This document shows, piece by piece, positions 46,567 to 55,945 of a DNA stretch of 64,000 nucleotides; within the stretch, counting starts at the first letter, position 1, and each line of letters begins with the position of its first letter. The stretch spans positions 44,959 through 108,958 of the forward strand of contig NZ_QHGY01000011.1 of assembly GCF_003254665.1 (NCBI RefSeq), in the 5' to 3' direction. A model generated the notes under the pieces. The model ran no database searches, was not told where the DNA came from, and saw only the letters and a list, made by a program, of their open reading frames with translations. A program made the position numbers and the translations under genes. Origin of the DNA: Billgrantia lactosivorans (GTDB lineage: Bacteria; Pseudomonadota; Gammaproteobacteria; Pseudomonadales; Halomonadaceae).

Positions 46567-47169
46567 ATGAGAGGCATCCTCTACGACACCCTGATCCTCA
46601 GGCTCACCGCCCGCTGGTATGCCGAAGTGCTCGCGCGGGTGCCCGCGGGGGCGGCACTGCTCGACGTGGGCATCGGCACCGCCGGCGCGCTGCTGGCCAA
46701 CGCCGCGGCGGTCGAGCGCAAGGAGCTGCGCATCGTCGGTATCGACATCGACGCCGATTACGTCGCGCGCGCCCGCAAGCGGCTGCATGACTCTGCTCTG
46801 GCCGGGCGCGCCGAGGTGCGTCTCGAGTCCATCTACGATCACGAAGGTGGCCCCTACGATGCGGTCTACTTCTCCGCCAGCTTCATGCTGCTGCCCGAGC
46901 CCGAGCGGGCCTTGCGCCACAGCGCCGGGCTGCTGGCGCCGGGCGGGCAGCTCTATTTCACCCAGACGATCCAGCTGCGCCCTTCGCCCACGATGGAGCG
47001 CCTCAAGCCCCTGCTCAAGCGGCTCACCAGCATCGACTTCGGCCGCGTGACCTACGAGGACGTCTTCAAGGCGCAGCTCGACGCCGCCGACCTGGCGCTG
47101 GATGAATTCCGGGTGCTGTCGCGCCACGGCAACCGGGCGTCGTGCCTGGCCGTGGCCACGCCCCAGTAG
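46567..47169 (+). CDS. Class I SAM-dependent methyltransferase
   Basis: A 200-residue methyltransferase. The SAM-binding motif is LLDVGIGTAGALLAN (about 31-45), followed by GIDIDADYVARARKRL and a motif-III-like LLAPGGQLYF. No leader or membrane segment. It lies alone between an SDR and catR. The substrate is unknown. Confidence 0.8.
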   Translation: MRGILYDTLILRLTARWYAEVLARVPAGAALLDVGIGTAGALLANAAAVERKELRIVGIDIDADYVARARKRLHDSALAGRAEVRLESIYDHEGGPYDAVYFSASFMLLPEPERALRHSAGLLAPGGQLYFTQTIQLRPSPTMERLKPLLKRLTSIDFGRVTYEDVFKAQLDAADLALDEFRVLSRHGNRASCLAVATPQ

Positions 47170-47229
47170 CGGCTTCGTGGAGCGGCGGCGCGTGCGGGCA
47201 CCAGCGCGGCCGGCGCCCCAGGGGGACGC

Positions 47230-48132
47230 CTAGGGATAGCGCCCGCTGCGGCGATTCTCCACCAGCACCTCGAGGATGGCGTTGGCCTCTTGCATGATCG
47301 GCGAGGGCGCCTCGCCCTTGCGCCGGCTGCAGATCACCGGCGAGGTCAGGCCCGGGTCGGCCAGGTAGACGTAGACGATGCCGTCGCGACGGACGCGCTT
47401 GACCTGCTCCGGCACCAGGGTGATGCCCAGGCCCGAGGCGACCAGGCCGAGCGCGGTCTGCAGCTCGTTGGCCTCCTGCGCCACGCTGACCTTGAGCCCG
47501 CGGCGGCGGAACAGCCCGAGGGTGATATCCGCCAGGCTGGGGCGCGGCTGGGCCGGGAACAGCACCAGCGGATATTCGGCGAGCTGGGCCAGGGTCGGCG
47601 TGGTCTCGGCCAACGGGTGGCCTTCGGGCAGCGCGGCCATCAGCGGTTCGTCGAACAGGTTCTCCTGTTCCACGTCGGGGTCGTCGATGCGCATGCGGCC
47701 GAAGCCCATGTCGATGCGCCCGCTCTTGAGCGCCTTCACCTGCTGCACGGTGGTCAGCTCGGCCAGCACCAGCTCGACATTATCCTTTTGTCGTAAACCG
47801 CGCACCAGCAGCGGCAACTGCCCATAGAACACCGATGGAACGAAGCCGATGCCGAAGATCACGCGCTTGCTGCGGGCCAGGCGCTGGGTCGCGGCGACGG
47901 TGGTGTCGAGCTTGTCCATTATCTGCAGGGTATGCTCATGGAAGAACTGACCCGCCGGCGTCAGGCGCAATCCGCGTGCGCTCCGCTCGAACAGCTCGGT
48001 CCCGATCTCTTCCTCCAACTGCTTGATCTGACGAGATAACGGCGGCTGTGCCATGTGCAGCTTGGCCGCCGCGCGGGTCAGGTTCAGCTCCTCCGCCACG
48101 ACGCAGAAATAGCGCAGATGTCGAAGCTCCAT
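47230..48132 (-). CDS. catR: LysR-type regulator of the cat-ben operon
   Basis: A 300-residue LysR regulator of the CatR/CatM/BenM group: N-terminal MELRHLRYFCVVAEELNLTRAAA and AQPPLSRQIKQLEEEIG, then the effector domain. It is divergent from catB. An ATAC-N7-GTAT box lies two bases upstream of its start, overlapping its own ribosome site. Relatives respond to cis,cis-muconate, and BenM also to benzoate; here one regulator may control both sets. Confidence 0.86.
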   Translation of the reverse strand: MELRHLRYFCVVAEELNLTRAAAKLHMAQPPLSRQIKQLEEEIGTELFERSARGLRLTPAGQFFHEHTLQIMDKLDTTVAATQRLARSKRVIFGIGFVPSVFYGQLPLLVRGLRQKDNVELVLAELTTVQQVKALKSGRIDMGFGRMRIDDPDVEQENLFDEPLMAALPEGHPLAETTPTLAQLAEYPLVLFPAQPRPSLADITLGLFRRRGLKVSVAQEANELQTALGLVASGLGITLVPEQVKRVRRDGIVYVYLADPGLTSPVICSRRKGEAPSPIMQEANAILEVLVENRRSGRYP

Positions 48133-48133
48133 G

Positions 48134-48148
48134 ATACCTCCAGGGTAT
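48134..48148. promoter_or_regulatory. CatM/BenM-type operator
   Basis: ATAC-CTCCAGG-GTAT, a perfect match to the ATAC-N7-GTAT site of BenM/CatM. It overlaps the catR ribosome-binding region (TGGAGG on the minus strand) and stands 86 bases before catB. Confidence 0.7.
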
Positions 48149-48234
48149 GGCTAGCGACCTAAACGATATTGGTTCGGCCGCGCCGGGGCAAGCAGACTGC
48201 CAAGGTATCGAAACACCGAACCGCCGGAGCGCGC

Positions 48235-49353
48235 ATGTCATCCGTGATCGAAACCATTGAAACGCTGCTGGTCGACCTGCCGACCATCCGCCCCCATAAG
48301 CTCTCCATGACCACCATGGCCTGCCAGACGCTGGTCATCGTGCGTCTGCGCGACTCCGATGGCGTCGAGGGGCTGGGCGAGGGCACCACCATCGGCGGGC
48401 TCGCCTACGGCCCCGAGAGTCCCGAGAGCATCAAGCGCAACATCGACAGCTACCTGGCACCGCTGCTGATCGGCCAGCCGGCGGGCGCCGTCGCCGCGCT
48501 GCGGGCCCGGCTCGATCGCCATGCCCGCGGTAACGCCATCGCCAAGTCGGCGCTGGAGACCGCGCTGCTCGACGCCCAGGGCAAGCGTCTGGGCCTGCCC
48601 ATGGCCGAACTGCTCGGCGGCGCGCGCCACGACCACCTGCCGGTGCTGTGGACCCTGGCCAGCGGCGATACCGCCCGCGACATCGACGAGGCCTTCCAGC
48701 GCCTTGAGCAGCGCCGCCACGGCGACTTCAAGCTCAAGATCGGTGCCAACGCCGTGGACGACGATGTGCGCCACGTGGCCGCGATCAAGCAGGCGCTGGG
48801 CGAGCGGGCAAGCGTCAGGGTCGACGTCAATCAGGCCTGGGACGAGAGTGCCGCCGTGCGCGGCATCGCCGCGCTGCAGGCCGCCGGCATCGACCTGATC
48901 GAGCAGCCGATTCCCGCCCGCGAACATGCGGGCCTGGTGCGCCTGGCGAACCGCTTCGAGGTGCCGATGCTGGCCGACGAGGCGGTGGCCGACGCCCGCG
49001 ACGGCTTCGCCCTGGCCGCGGCCGGCTTCAGCGGCGCCTATGCGCTGAAGATCGCCAAGGCCGGCGGCCCGCGCGGCGCCCTGGCGCTGGCCCAGGTTGC
49101 CCGAGCGGCCGGCATCGGCCTCTACGGCGGCACCCTGCTCGAGGGCAGCATCGGCACCGCCGCCTCGCTGCACGCCTGGGCCACGCTGCCCGAGCTGGCC
49201 TGGGGCAGCGAGATGTTCGGTCCGCTGCTGCTCAAGGACGACATCGTCGCCGAGCCCCTCGCCTACGGCGAGTTCGGCGTCACGCTGCCCACGGGGCCGG
49301 GGCTCGGTATCGCCCTGGATGAAGACAAGCTGGCGCACTACGCGCGCAAGTAA
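48235..49353 (+). CDS. catB: Muconate cycloisomerase
   Basis: A 372-residue member of the enolase superfamily, the usual CatB length. The catalytic lysines are seen as Lys166 and Lys168 (DFKLKIG) and in ALKIAKAGG. Metal-binding Asp and Glu residues are in RVDVNQAWD, LIEQP and LADEAV. It converts cis,cis-muconate to muconolactone. It is the first gene of a long co-directional run catB-catC-catA-benABCD-benE. Confidence 0.93.
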   Translation: MSSVIETIETLLVDLPTIRPHKLSMTTMACQTLVIVRLRDSDGVEGLGEGTTIGGLAYGPESPESIKRNIDSYLAPLLIGQPAGAVAALRARLDRHARGNAIAKSALETALLDAQGKRLGLPMAELLGGARHDHLPVLWTLASGDTARDIDEAFQRLEQRRHGDFKLKIGANAVDDDVRHVAAIKQALGERASVRVDVNQAWDESAAVRGIAALQAAGIDLIEQPIPAREHAGLVRLANRFEVPMLADEAVADARDGFALAAAGFSGAYALKIAKAGGPRGALALAQVARAAGIGLYGGTLLEGSIGTAASLHAWATLPELAWGSEMFGPLLLKDDIVAEPLAYGEFGVTLPTGPGLGIALDEDKLAHYARK

Positions 49354-49369
49354 CCGGAGGACGCCCCCC

Positions 49370-49660
49370 ATGCTGTTCCAAGTGGAAATGACCGTGAAGC
49401 TGCCGCCATCGATGCCGGCCGAGGAGGCCGCCGCGATCAAGGCGCGCGAGAAGGCGTACGCCCAGGAGCTTCAGCGCCAGGGCAAGTGGCGCCACCTGTG
49501 GCGGGTCGCCGGCAGCTACGCCAACGTCAGCATCTTCGACGTGCGCGACAACGCCGAGTTGCAGGAGATCGTCGCGGGCCTGCCGCTCTTCCCGTGGATG
49601 GAGATCGGCGTCAAGCCGTTGTGCCGCCATCCCTCGTCCATTCGCGACGACGACAGCTGA
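49370..49660 (+). CDS. catC: Muconolactone delta-isomerase
   Basis: A 96-residue protein, the standard CatC length. The N-terminus MLFQVEMTVKLPP and the segments LQRQGKWRHLWRVAGSY and LPLFPWMEIGVKPLCRHPSS are diagnostic. It makes 3-oxoadipate enol-lactone, the PcaL substrate. CCGGAGG precedes the ATG, 16 bases after catB. Confidence 0.95.
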   Translation: MLFQVEMTVKLPPSMPAEEAAAIKAREKAYAQELQRQGKWRHLWRVAGSYANVSIFDVRDNAELQEIVAGLPLFPWMEIGVKPLCRHPSSIRDDDS

Positions 49661-49716
49661 TTCACCAACCATCACGCCAGCCCCGTAGGGCAACCAACGA
49701 CAACGAGGAATGACCC

Positions 49717-50691
49717 ATGACCGTGAAGATCTTCGAGACTCCCGAGGTGCAGAACTTCCTGAAGGCCGTGTCCGGCTTCGACGAGCAGGGCGGCAACCAC
49801 CGCGCCAAGCAGATCATGCATCGCCTGCTCTCCGACCTGTACCGGCTGATCGACGACTTCGACGTCACCCCGGAGGAGTACTGGTCGACCGTCAGCCTGC
49901 TCAATGCGCTGGGCGGCCAGACCCAGTTCGGCCTGCTCTCGCCGGGGCTCGGCTTCGACCACTACCTCGACATGCGCCAGGATGCCATCGACGCCGAGGC
50001 CAAGCGCAACGGCGGTACGCCGCGCACCATCGAGGGCCCGCTCTACGTGGCCGGTGCGCCGGTGGCCGAGGGCTTCGCGCGCATGGACGACGGCCAGGAC
50101 CCGGACGGTGAAACCATGTGGTTGACCGGCCAGGTGCGCGACGTCGACGGCAAGCCGGTGGCCGGCGCCAAGGTCGAGATCTGGCACGCCGACTCCAAGG
50201 GCGGCTACTCCTTCTTCGACAAGTCCCAGAGCGCATACAACCTGCGCCGCACCATCGTCACCGATGCGCAGGGCCGCTATGCCGCGCGCAGCATCATCCC
50301 CTCCGGCTACGGCGTGCCGGAAGGCGCCCCCACCGACCAGGTGCTCAAGGCCTTGGGCCGCCACGGCCAGCGCCCGGCGCACATCCACTTCTTCATTTCC
50401 GCGCCGGGGCATCGCCACCTGACCACCCAGATCAACCTGGCCGGCGACCCCTACACCTTCGACGACTTCGCCTTCGCCACCCGCGAGGAGCTGGTCGTTC
50501 CGGCAAACCGCATCGAGGACCCGGCCGAGATCGCCAGGCGCGAGCTGGACGGCCCGTTCTCCGAGGTGGTCTTCGACATCGAGCTGGCGCGCACCGAGGC
50601 TGCCGAGCTGCAGGTCCGCCACAAGCGTCCGCGGGCCCTGGAAGACGCCGCGGACCAGGCCAGCCAACTGGCCGGTACCGCCGAGGTCTGA
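49717..50691 (+). CDS. catA: Catechol 1,2-dioxygenase
   Basis: A 324-residue intradiol dioxygenase with an N-terminal helical linker domain. The Fe(III) ligands are Tyr164 (GGYSFF), Tyr198 (PSGYGVP), His222 and His224 (AHIHF), closely matching the Acinetobacter enzyme. It opens catechol to cis,cis-muconate. It lies between catC and benA with an intercistronic hairpin behind it. Confidence 0.95.
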   Translation: MTVKIFETPEVQNFLKAVSGFDEQGGNHRAKQIMHRLLSDLYRLIDDFDVTPEEYWSTVSLLNALGGQTQFGLLSPGLGFDHYLDMRQDAIDAEAKRNGGTPRTIEGPLYVAGAPVAEGFARMDDGQDPDGETMWLTGQVRDVDGKPVAGAKVEIWHADSKGGYSFFDKSQSAYNLRRTIVTDAQGRYAARSIIPSGYGVPEGAPTDQVLKALGRHGQRPAHIHFFISAPGHRHLTTQINLAGDPYTFDDFAFATREELVVPANRIEDPAEIARRELDGPFSEVVFDIELARTEAAELQVRHKRPRALEDAADQASQLAGTAEV

Positions 50692-50732
50692 GCGCCCGCC
50701 GCTAGCCGACCCCATCCCAACATGCAGCTCCG

Positions 50733-50755
50733 CCTGCCGGCCCCGGGCCGGCGGG
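50733..50755. other. GC-rich hairpin between catA and benA
   Basis: CCTGCCGGCCC (50733-50743) pairs with GGGCCGGCGGG (50745-50755), giving a compact hairpin without a T-run. It may adjust cat versus ben message levels rather than end transcription. Confidence 0.4.
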
Positions 50756-50801
50756 TAGGGGAGCCGCACGACCCAGACAAGAGCAACGAGGAGTTGGAGC
50801 C

Positions 50802-52184
50802 ATGACCGCACAGCTTGACCATCTCGAGAAGCGTGTTCGCGGCGCCGTCGTCGACGACCCCGAGAACGGTATCTTCCGCTGCCACCGCAGCATGTTCACC
50901 GACCCGGCCTTCTTCGAACTGGAGATGAAGCACATCTTCGAGGGCAACTGGCTGTTCCTGGCCCACGAGAGCCAGGTCGCCGAGCCGGGCGACTACATGA
51001 CCGTCACCATGGGCCGCCAGCCGGTGATCATCACCCGCGACAAGCAGGGCGAGCTGCACGCGCTGATCAACGCCTGTGCCCACCGCGGCGCCACCCTGTG
51101 CCGCAAGAAGCGCGGCAACAAGGGCACCTTCACCTGCCCGTTCCACGGCTGGTCGTTCAAGAACGACGGCAAGCTGCTCAAGGCCAAGAACGAGAAGACC
51201 GGCGCCTACCCGGAGGGCTTCAAGCAGGAGGGCTCCCACGACCTCAAGCGCGTGGCGCGCTTCGAGAGCTATCGCGGCTTCCTGTTCGGCAGCCTCAGCG
51301 CCGACGTCGCCCCGCTCACCGAGTACCTCGGCGAGACCACCAAGATCATCGACAACATCGTCGACCAGGCGCCGGAGGGCATCGAGATCCTGCGCGGCAC
51401 CTCCTCCTACACCTTCAACGGCAACTGGAAGCTGGGCGCCGAGAACGGGGCCGACGGCTACCACGTCAGCACCGTGCACTGGAACTACGCCTCGACCATG
51501 GAGCGGCGCAACTACGACGCCGGGGGCACCAAGGCGGTGGACGCCAACGGCTGGTCGAAGAGCATGGGCGGTTTCTACTCCTATGAGAATGGCCACATGA
51601 TGCTGTGGACGCGCCTGCTCAACCCCGAGGTGCGTCCGGTCTACTCCCAGCGCGAGCGCATCGAGCAGGAGCTCGGCGAGGCGCGCGCCGACGCCATCGT
51701 CAACCAGACGCGCAATCTCTGCCTCTACCCCAACGTCTACCTGATGGACCAGTTCTCCACCCAGATCCGCGTGATCCGGCCGCTCGCCGTGGACAAGAGC
51801 GAGGTCACCATCTACTGCTTCGCGCCCAAGGGCGAGTCCGCCGAGAACCGAGCCCTGCGCATCCGCCAGTACGAGGACTTCTTCAACGTCAGCGGCATGG
51901 GCACGCCCGACGACCTGGAGGAGTTCCGCGCCTGCCAGAACGGCTACGCCGGCCTCGACGCCGAGTGGAACGATCTCTCCCGCGGCGCCAGGCAGTGGAT
52001 CGAGGGCGCCGACGACAACGCCCGTGCCATCGACATGAAGCCGCTGCTCAGCGGCGCCTCGCCCGAGGACGAGGGGCTCTATGTGTTGCACCACAAGCAC
52101 TGGGTCGAGGAGATGCTGCGCGCCATCGAGAAAGAGCGCAGCCAGTTCATCGCCACCACGCCTGCTGAAACACGCGCATGCTGA
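50802..52184 (+). CDS. benA: Benzoate 1,2-dioxygenase large subunit
   Basis: A 460-residue Rieske oxygenase alpha subunit. Rieske ligands are Cys92 and His94 (CAHRGATLC), Cys112 and His115 (CPFHGW). The mononuclear iron region is [14 protein letters not shown]. With BenB and BenC it dihydroxylates benzoate to the cis-diol. AACGAGGAG precedes the ATG. Confidence 0.94.
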   Translation: MTAQLDHLEKRVRGAVVDDPENGIFRCHRSMFTDPAFFELEMKHIFEGNWLFLAHESQVAEPGDYMTVTMGRQPVIITRDKQGELHALINACAHRGATLCRKKRGNKGTFTCPFHGWSFKNDGKLLKAKNEKTGAYPEGFKQEGSHDLKRVARFESYRGFLFGSLSADVAPLTEYLGETTKIIDNIVDQAPEGIEILRGTSSYTFNGNWKLGAENGADGYHVSTVHWNYASTMERRNYDAGGTKAVDANGWSKSMGGFYSYENGHMMLWTRLLNPEVRPVYSQRERIEQELGEARADAIVNQTRNLCLYPNVYLMDQFSTQIRVIRPLAVDKSEVTIYCFAPKGESAENRALRIRQYEDFFNVSGMGTPDDLEEFRACQNGYAGLDAEWNDLSRGARQWIEGADDNARAIDMKPLLSGASPEDEGLYVLHHKHWVEEMLRAIEKERSQFIATTPAETRAC

Positions 52185-52194
52185 GGAGGGCACC

Positions 52195-52686
52195 ATGAGC
52201 ATCGATTATCTGGCCATCCAGGCCTTCGTACACCGTGAAGCCCGCCTGCTCGACGACCGCCAGTGGGACGAGTGGCTGACCTGCTACCACAAGGACGTGG
52301 TCTTCTGGATGCCGGCCTGGGACGACGACGACCGGCTGACCGAGGACCCGCAGAGCGAGATCTCGCTGATCTACTACCCCAACCGCGAGGGGCTCGAGGA
52401 CCGCGTCTACCGCATCAAGACCGAGCGCTCCGGGGCGACCAGCATCCCCGAGCCGCGCACCACCCACCAGGTCACCAACCTGGAGGTGCTCTCGCAGCAG
52501 GGCGACACGGTCGAGCTGCGCTTCAACTGGCACACCCTGAGCCATCGTTACCAGCAGACCCAGGCCTACTTCGGCACCTCCTTCTACACCCTGGACGTGA
52601 GCGGCGACGCGCCGCTGATCACCTGCAAGAAGGTGGTGCTGAACAACGACTACATCCACCAGGTCATCGACATCTACCACGTCTGA
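52195..52686 (+). CDS. benB: Benzoate 1,2-dioxygenase small subunit
   Basis: A 163-residue beta subunit of an aromatic-ring-hydroxylating dioxygenase, with the typical ARLLDDRQWDEWLTCYH segment and VVLNNDYIHQVIDIYHV at the end. GAGGAGGG precedes the start, 10 bases after benA. Confidence 0.94.
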   Translation: MSIDYLAIQAFVHREARLLDDRQWDEWLTCYHKDVVFWMPAWDDDDRLTEDPQSEISLIYYPNREGLEDRVYRIKTERSGATSIPEPRTTHQVTNLEVLSQQGDTVELRFNWHTLSHRYQQTQAYFGTSFYTLDVSGDAPLITCKKVVLNNDYIHQVIDIYHV

Positions 52687-52717
52687 GCGACCGAGATCCC
52701 GGTGGGAGGAGACGAGC

Positions 52718-53761
52718 ATGAGCTACACCATAGCCCTCAACTTCGAAGACGGCGTGACCCGTTTCATCAGCTGCAAGGCCGGTGAAACGGTGCTCGATGC
52801 CGCCTATCGCCACAAGGTCAACCTGCCGATGGACTGCTCCGACGGCGTCTGCGGCACCTGCAAGGGCACCTGCGAGCAGGGGGCCTTCGACCTGGGCGAC
52901 GAGTACATCGACGAGGCGCTCTCCGACGAGGAGGCCGCCGAAGGCAAGGTGCTGACCTGCCAGATGGTGCCGTCGTCGGACTGCGTGGTGCAGGTGCCGG
53001 TGGCCTCGACCCTGTGCAAGACCGGCGTCGGCGAGTTCCCCGGCCGGGTCGCCGAAGTCGCGCGCCTCTCCGAGGACAGCTTCGAGCTCGTTGTCGATCT
53101 CGACGAAGGCGAGGGGCTCACTTTCCTGCCGGGGCAGTACGTCAACATCCAGGTGCCGGGCAGCGACGAGGCCCGCTCCTACTCGTTCAGCTCGCTGCCC
53201 GGCGAGCGACGCGCGAGCTTCCTCATCCGCAACGTGCCCAATGGCCTGATGAGCGGCTACCTGACCGGGGCGGCCAAGCCCGGGGATGCACTGTCCCTGA
53301 CTGGGCCGATGGGCAGCTTCTACCTGCGCGAGGTCGAGCGCCCCGTGCTGATGCTGGCCGGCGGCACCGGCCTGGCGCCGTTCCTGGCCATGCTGCGCCA
53401 GCTGCAGGCGCGCGGCTGCGACCGGCCGGTGCGCCTGCTCTACGGCGTGAACGTCGACGATCACCTGGTCAAGCTCGAGGAGCTCGATGCCTTCGTCGAG
53501 GCGCTGCCCGACTTCGCCTACACCACGGTGGTGGCCGACGCGGCGAGCGAGCACATGCGCAAGGGCTACGTGACCCACCACATGGCCCCCGAGCTGCTGC
53601 ATGACGGCGACGTCGACGTCTATCTGTGCGGGCCGCCGGCGATGGTCGATGCGGTACTCACCCACTTCCGCGAGCAGGGCATCTCGCCGGCCAGCTTCCA
53701 CTACGAGAAGTTCACCCCGAGCCTGGCGCCGGAAGCGGCGAAGAAGGAGGCGGTGGCATGA
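52718..53761 (+). CDS. benC: Benzoate 1,2-dioxygenase electron transfer component
   Basis: A 347-residue reductase with an N-terminal 2Fe-2S ferredoxin domain (CSDGVCGTCKGTC, later CQM) and a C-terminal FAD/NAD domain (RSYSFSS, GGTGLAPFLAML, CGPPAMVD). Domain order is the reverse of VanB. Its stop overlaps the benD start as ATGA. Confidence 0.94.
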   Translation: MSYTIALNFEDGVTRFISCKAGETVLDAAYRHKVNLPMDCSDGVCGTCKGTCEQGAFDLGDEYIDEALSDEEAAEGKVLTCQMVPSSDCVVQVPVASTLCKTGVGEFPGRVAEVARLSEDSFELVVDLDEGEGLTFLPGQYVNIQVPGSDEARSYSFSSLPGERRASFLIRNVPNGLMSGYLTGAAKPGDALSLTGPMGSFYLREVERPVLMLAGGTGLAPFLAMLRQLQARGCDRPVRLLYGVNVDDHLVKLEELDAFVEALPDFAYTTVVADAASEHMRKGYVTHHMAPELLHDGDVDVYLCGPPAMVDAVLTHFREQGISPASFHYEKFTPSLAPEAAKKEAVA

Positions 53762-54534
53762 GCGCGCGTTTTGCCGAGCAGGTGATGGTGATTACCGGCG
53801 CCGCCCAGGGCATCGGCCGGCGCGTCGCCGAGCGGGCCGGCGCCGAGGGCGCCCGGCTGGCGCTAGTGGACCGTGCCGAGCACGTCGAACGGGTGGCGGC
53901 CGAGTTGCGCGAGACGGGCCTCGAGGCGATCGCGCTGATGGCCGACCTGGAAACCTGGGAGGGCGCCGAGGGCGTGATGCGTCAGGTGCAGGAGCACTAC
54001 GGCCGGCTCGACGTGCTGGTCAACAACGTCGGCGGCACCATCTGGGCCCAGCCCTACGCCCACTACACGCCCGAGCAGATCGAGGCCGAGGTGCGGCGCT
54101 CGCTGTTTCCCACCCTGTGGTGCTGTCGCGCGGCGCTGCCCTACCTGCTGGCCTCGAGGGGCAACATCGTCAACGTCTCCTCGGTGGCCACCCGCGGCAT
54201 CAACCGGGTGCCCTACGCCGCGGCCAAGGGCGGCGTCAACGCCATGACCGTGGCGCTGGCCTTCGAGTACGCCGAGTACGGCATCCGCGTCAACGCCACC
54301 GCCCCCGGCGGCACCGAGGCGCCGCCGCGGGTGATACCCCGCAACGCGGCCGAGCCCAGCGAGCAGGAGCAGGCGTGGTATCAGCAACTGGTCGACCAGA
54401 CCAAGGCCACCAGCTTCATGGGGCGCTACGGCACCCTCGACGAGCAGGCCGGCCCGATCCTGTTCCTGGCCTCGCGCGAGGCCGGTTACATCACCGGCAG
54501 CGTGCTGCCGGTGGCAGGCGGTGACAGCGGCTGA
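53758..54534 (+). CDS. benD: Benzoate cis-diol dehydrogenase
   Basis: A 258-residue short-chain dehydrogenase: TGAAQGIG, NNVGG, catalytic YAAAKGG, and a C-terminal GGDSG. It oxidises and decarboxylates the benzoate diol to catechol, the CatA substrate. It is translationally coupled to benC. Confidence 0.93.
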   Translation: MSARFAEQVMVITGAAQGIGRRVAERAGAEGARLALVDRAEHVERVAAELRETGLEAIALMADLETWEGAEGVMRQVQEHYGRLDVLVNNVGGTIWAQPYAHYTPEQIEAEVRRSLFPTLWCCRAALPYLLASRGNIVNVSSVATRGINRVPYAAAKGGVNAMTVALAFEYAEYGIRVNATAPGGTEAPPRVIPRNAAEPSEQEQAWYQQLVDQTKATSFMGRYGTLDEQAGPILFLASREAGYITGSVLPVAGGDSG

Positions 54535-54567
54535 CCGGCCGCACGCCACAGCTTCTCTACTCGCACC

Positions 54568-55857
54568 ATGACTTCAATCATAAAAAATCCCCTGGAGCAC
54601 AACGTGAAACATATCGAGAAGGGCGCCGGCCTCGCCACGGCGCCACGCGACTTCCTTCGTGATCTCAACGCCGACAACCTGAGCGCCGGCGTGGTGGCCG
54701 GGATCTTCGGCCTCAGCGCCGGTGTCATCCACATCAGCGCCGGCACCGCGGCGGGGCTCCCCCAGGAGTTCACCCTGCTGTGGGTGATCAGCTACCTGTT
54801 GATCAACGGCCTGTTCGGGCTGTTCCTGCCGGCCTACTACCGGCTGCCGCTGCCGATGGCCAACTCGATTCCCGGCGCGCTGCTGTTCGCCGCGATCATT
54901 CCCCTGGTGGGGCTCAACGAGGCGCTGGGCGCCACGCTGATGGCGGGCGCCATCGCGCTGGTGGTGGGCCTGGCGGGGTGGATGAGCCTGGTGATGCGCT
55001 TGATCCCGATGCCCATCGTCATGGGCATGGTGGCGGGCATCCTGCTCAAGTTCGGCACCAACATGGTGATGCCGCTGCAGAATGCCTTGGTGCCGGCGAC
55101 GATCATGATCCTCTCCTTCTTCTTCGCCGCGCGCTACCTGCGCCGGGTGCCGCCGCTGGTGGTCACGCTGCTGGTGGGCGTCGGCTACATGGCGCTCTCC
55201 GGCGCCGATTTCTCGAGCGTGACGTTCTCCTTCAAGCTGCCCGAGTTCATCATGCCCGCCTTCACCCTGGAAGCCTTCCTGGCCTATGGCCTGCCGCTGG
55301 CACTGATTCTCGTCGGCATGGAGACGCCCGCCGGGGTGGGGCTGGTCAAGGGCATGGGCTACAAGAGCGCGCCGGCCAATGCGATCACCGCACTGGGGGG
55401 CTTCGGCACCATGGTCTCGGCCTTCTTCAACCTGCACAGCACCTGCATCGCCGCGCCGATGACCGGGATCTGCTCGGGGCCGGAGGCCGGCAGCCACGAC
55501 AAGCGCTGGGTGGCGGCGGTGATCGTCGGCATCATCTTCGTCACGGCCGCGCCCTTCTACGGCTTCGTGTTCAGCCTGATCGAGGCGATGCCGAGCTACT
55601 TCATCGCCATCGTCGCCGGGCTGGCGCTGCTGCGGGTGATCGGTTCGGCCATGCACATGACCTTCTCCGGCAAGCATGAGGTGGGGGCGATGTTCTCCTT
55701 CCTGATCGCCGTCTCGGGGATCCAGATCCTCGGTATCGGTTCTTCCTTCTGGGCGCTGGTGCTGGGGGCCGGCCTCTCCATGCTGGTGGAGTTCCGCGAC
55801 TTCGACTTCTCCCGTGACTCCTCCACCTCGCGCGAGGCGGCCGCCTCGGCGCGCTGA
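54568..55857 (+). CDS. benE: BenE-family benzoate/proton symporter, first copy
   Basis: A 429-residue membrane protein of the BenE family with about twelve membrane segments. It contains GMETPAGVGLVKGMGYK and the NLHSTCIAAPMTGICSGPEAG segment. A GTG at 54604 preceded by GGAG is an alternative start. It ends at a terminator, closing the cat-ben operon. Confidence 0.85.
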   Translation: MTSIIKNPLEHNVKHIEKGAGLATAPRDFLRDLNADNLSAGVVAGIFGLSAGVIHISAGTAAGLPQEFTLLWVISYLLINGLFGLFLPAYYRLPLPMANSIPGALLFAAIIPLVGLNEALGATLMAGAIALVVGLAGWMSLVMRLIPMPIVMGMVAGILLKFGTNMVMPLQNALVPATIMILSFFFAARYLRRVPPLVVTLLVGVGYMALSGADFSSVTFSFKLPEFIMPAFTLEAFLAYGLPLALILVGMETPAGVGLVKGMGYKSAPANAITALGGFGTMVSAFFNLHSTCIAAPMTGICSGPEAGSHDKRWVAAVIVGIIFVTAAPFYGFVFSLIEAMPSYFIAIVAGLALLRVIGSAMHMTFSGKHEVGAMFSFLIAVSGIQILGIGSSFWALVLGAGLSMLVEFRDFDFSRDSSTSREAAASAR

Positions 55858-55879
55858 CCCTCGACGCAGGATCCTCCTT

Positions 55880-55912
55880 GGCCTGAGAGCGGCATTGGCT
55901 CAGGCCTTTTTT
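55880..55912 (+). terminator. Intrinsic terminator after the first benE
   Basis: Stem GGCCTGAG (55880-55887) with CTCAGGCC (55899-55906), then six T. Confidence 0.8.
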
Positions 55913-55945
55913 ACTGCTGACTGACAATCGCCAAGGCCATTGACC

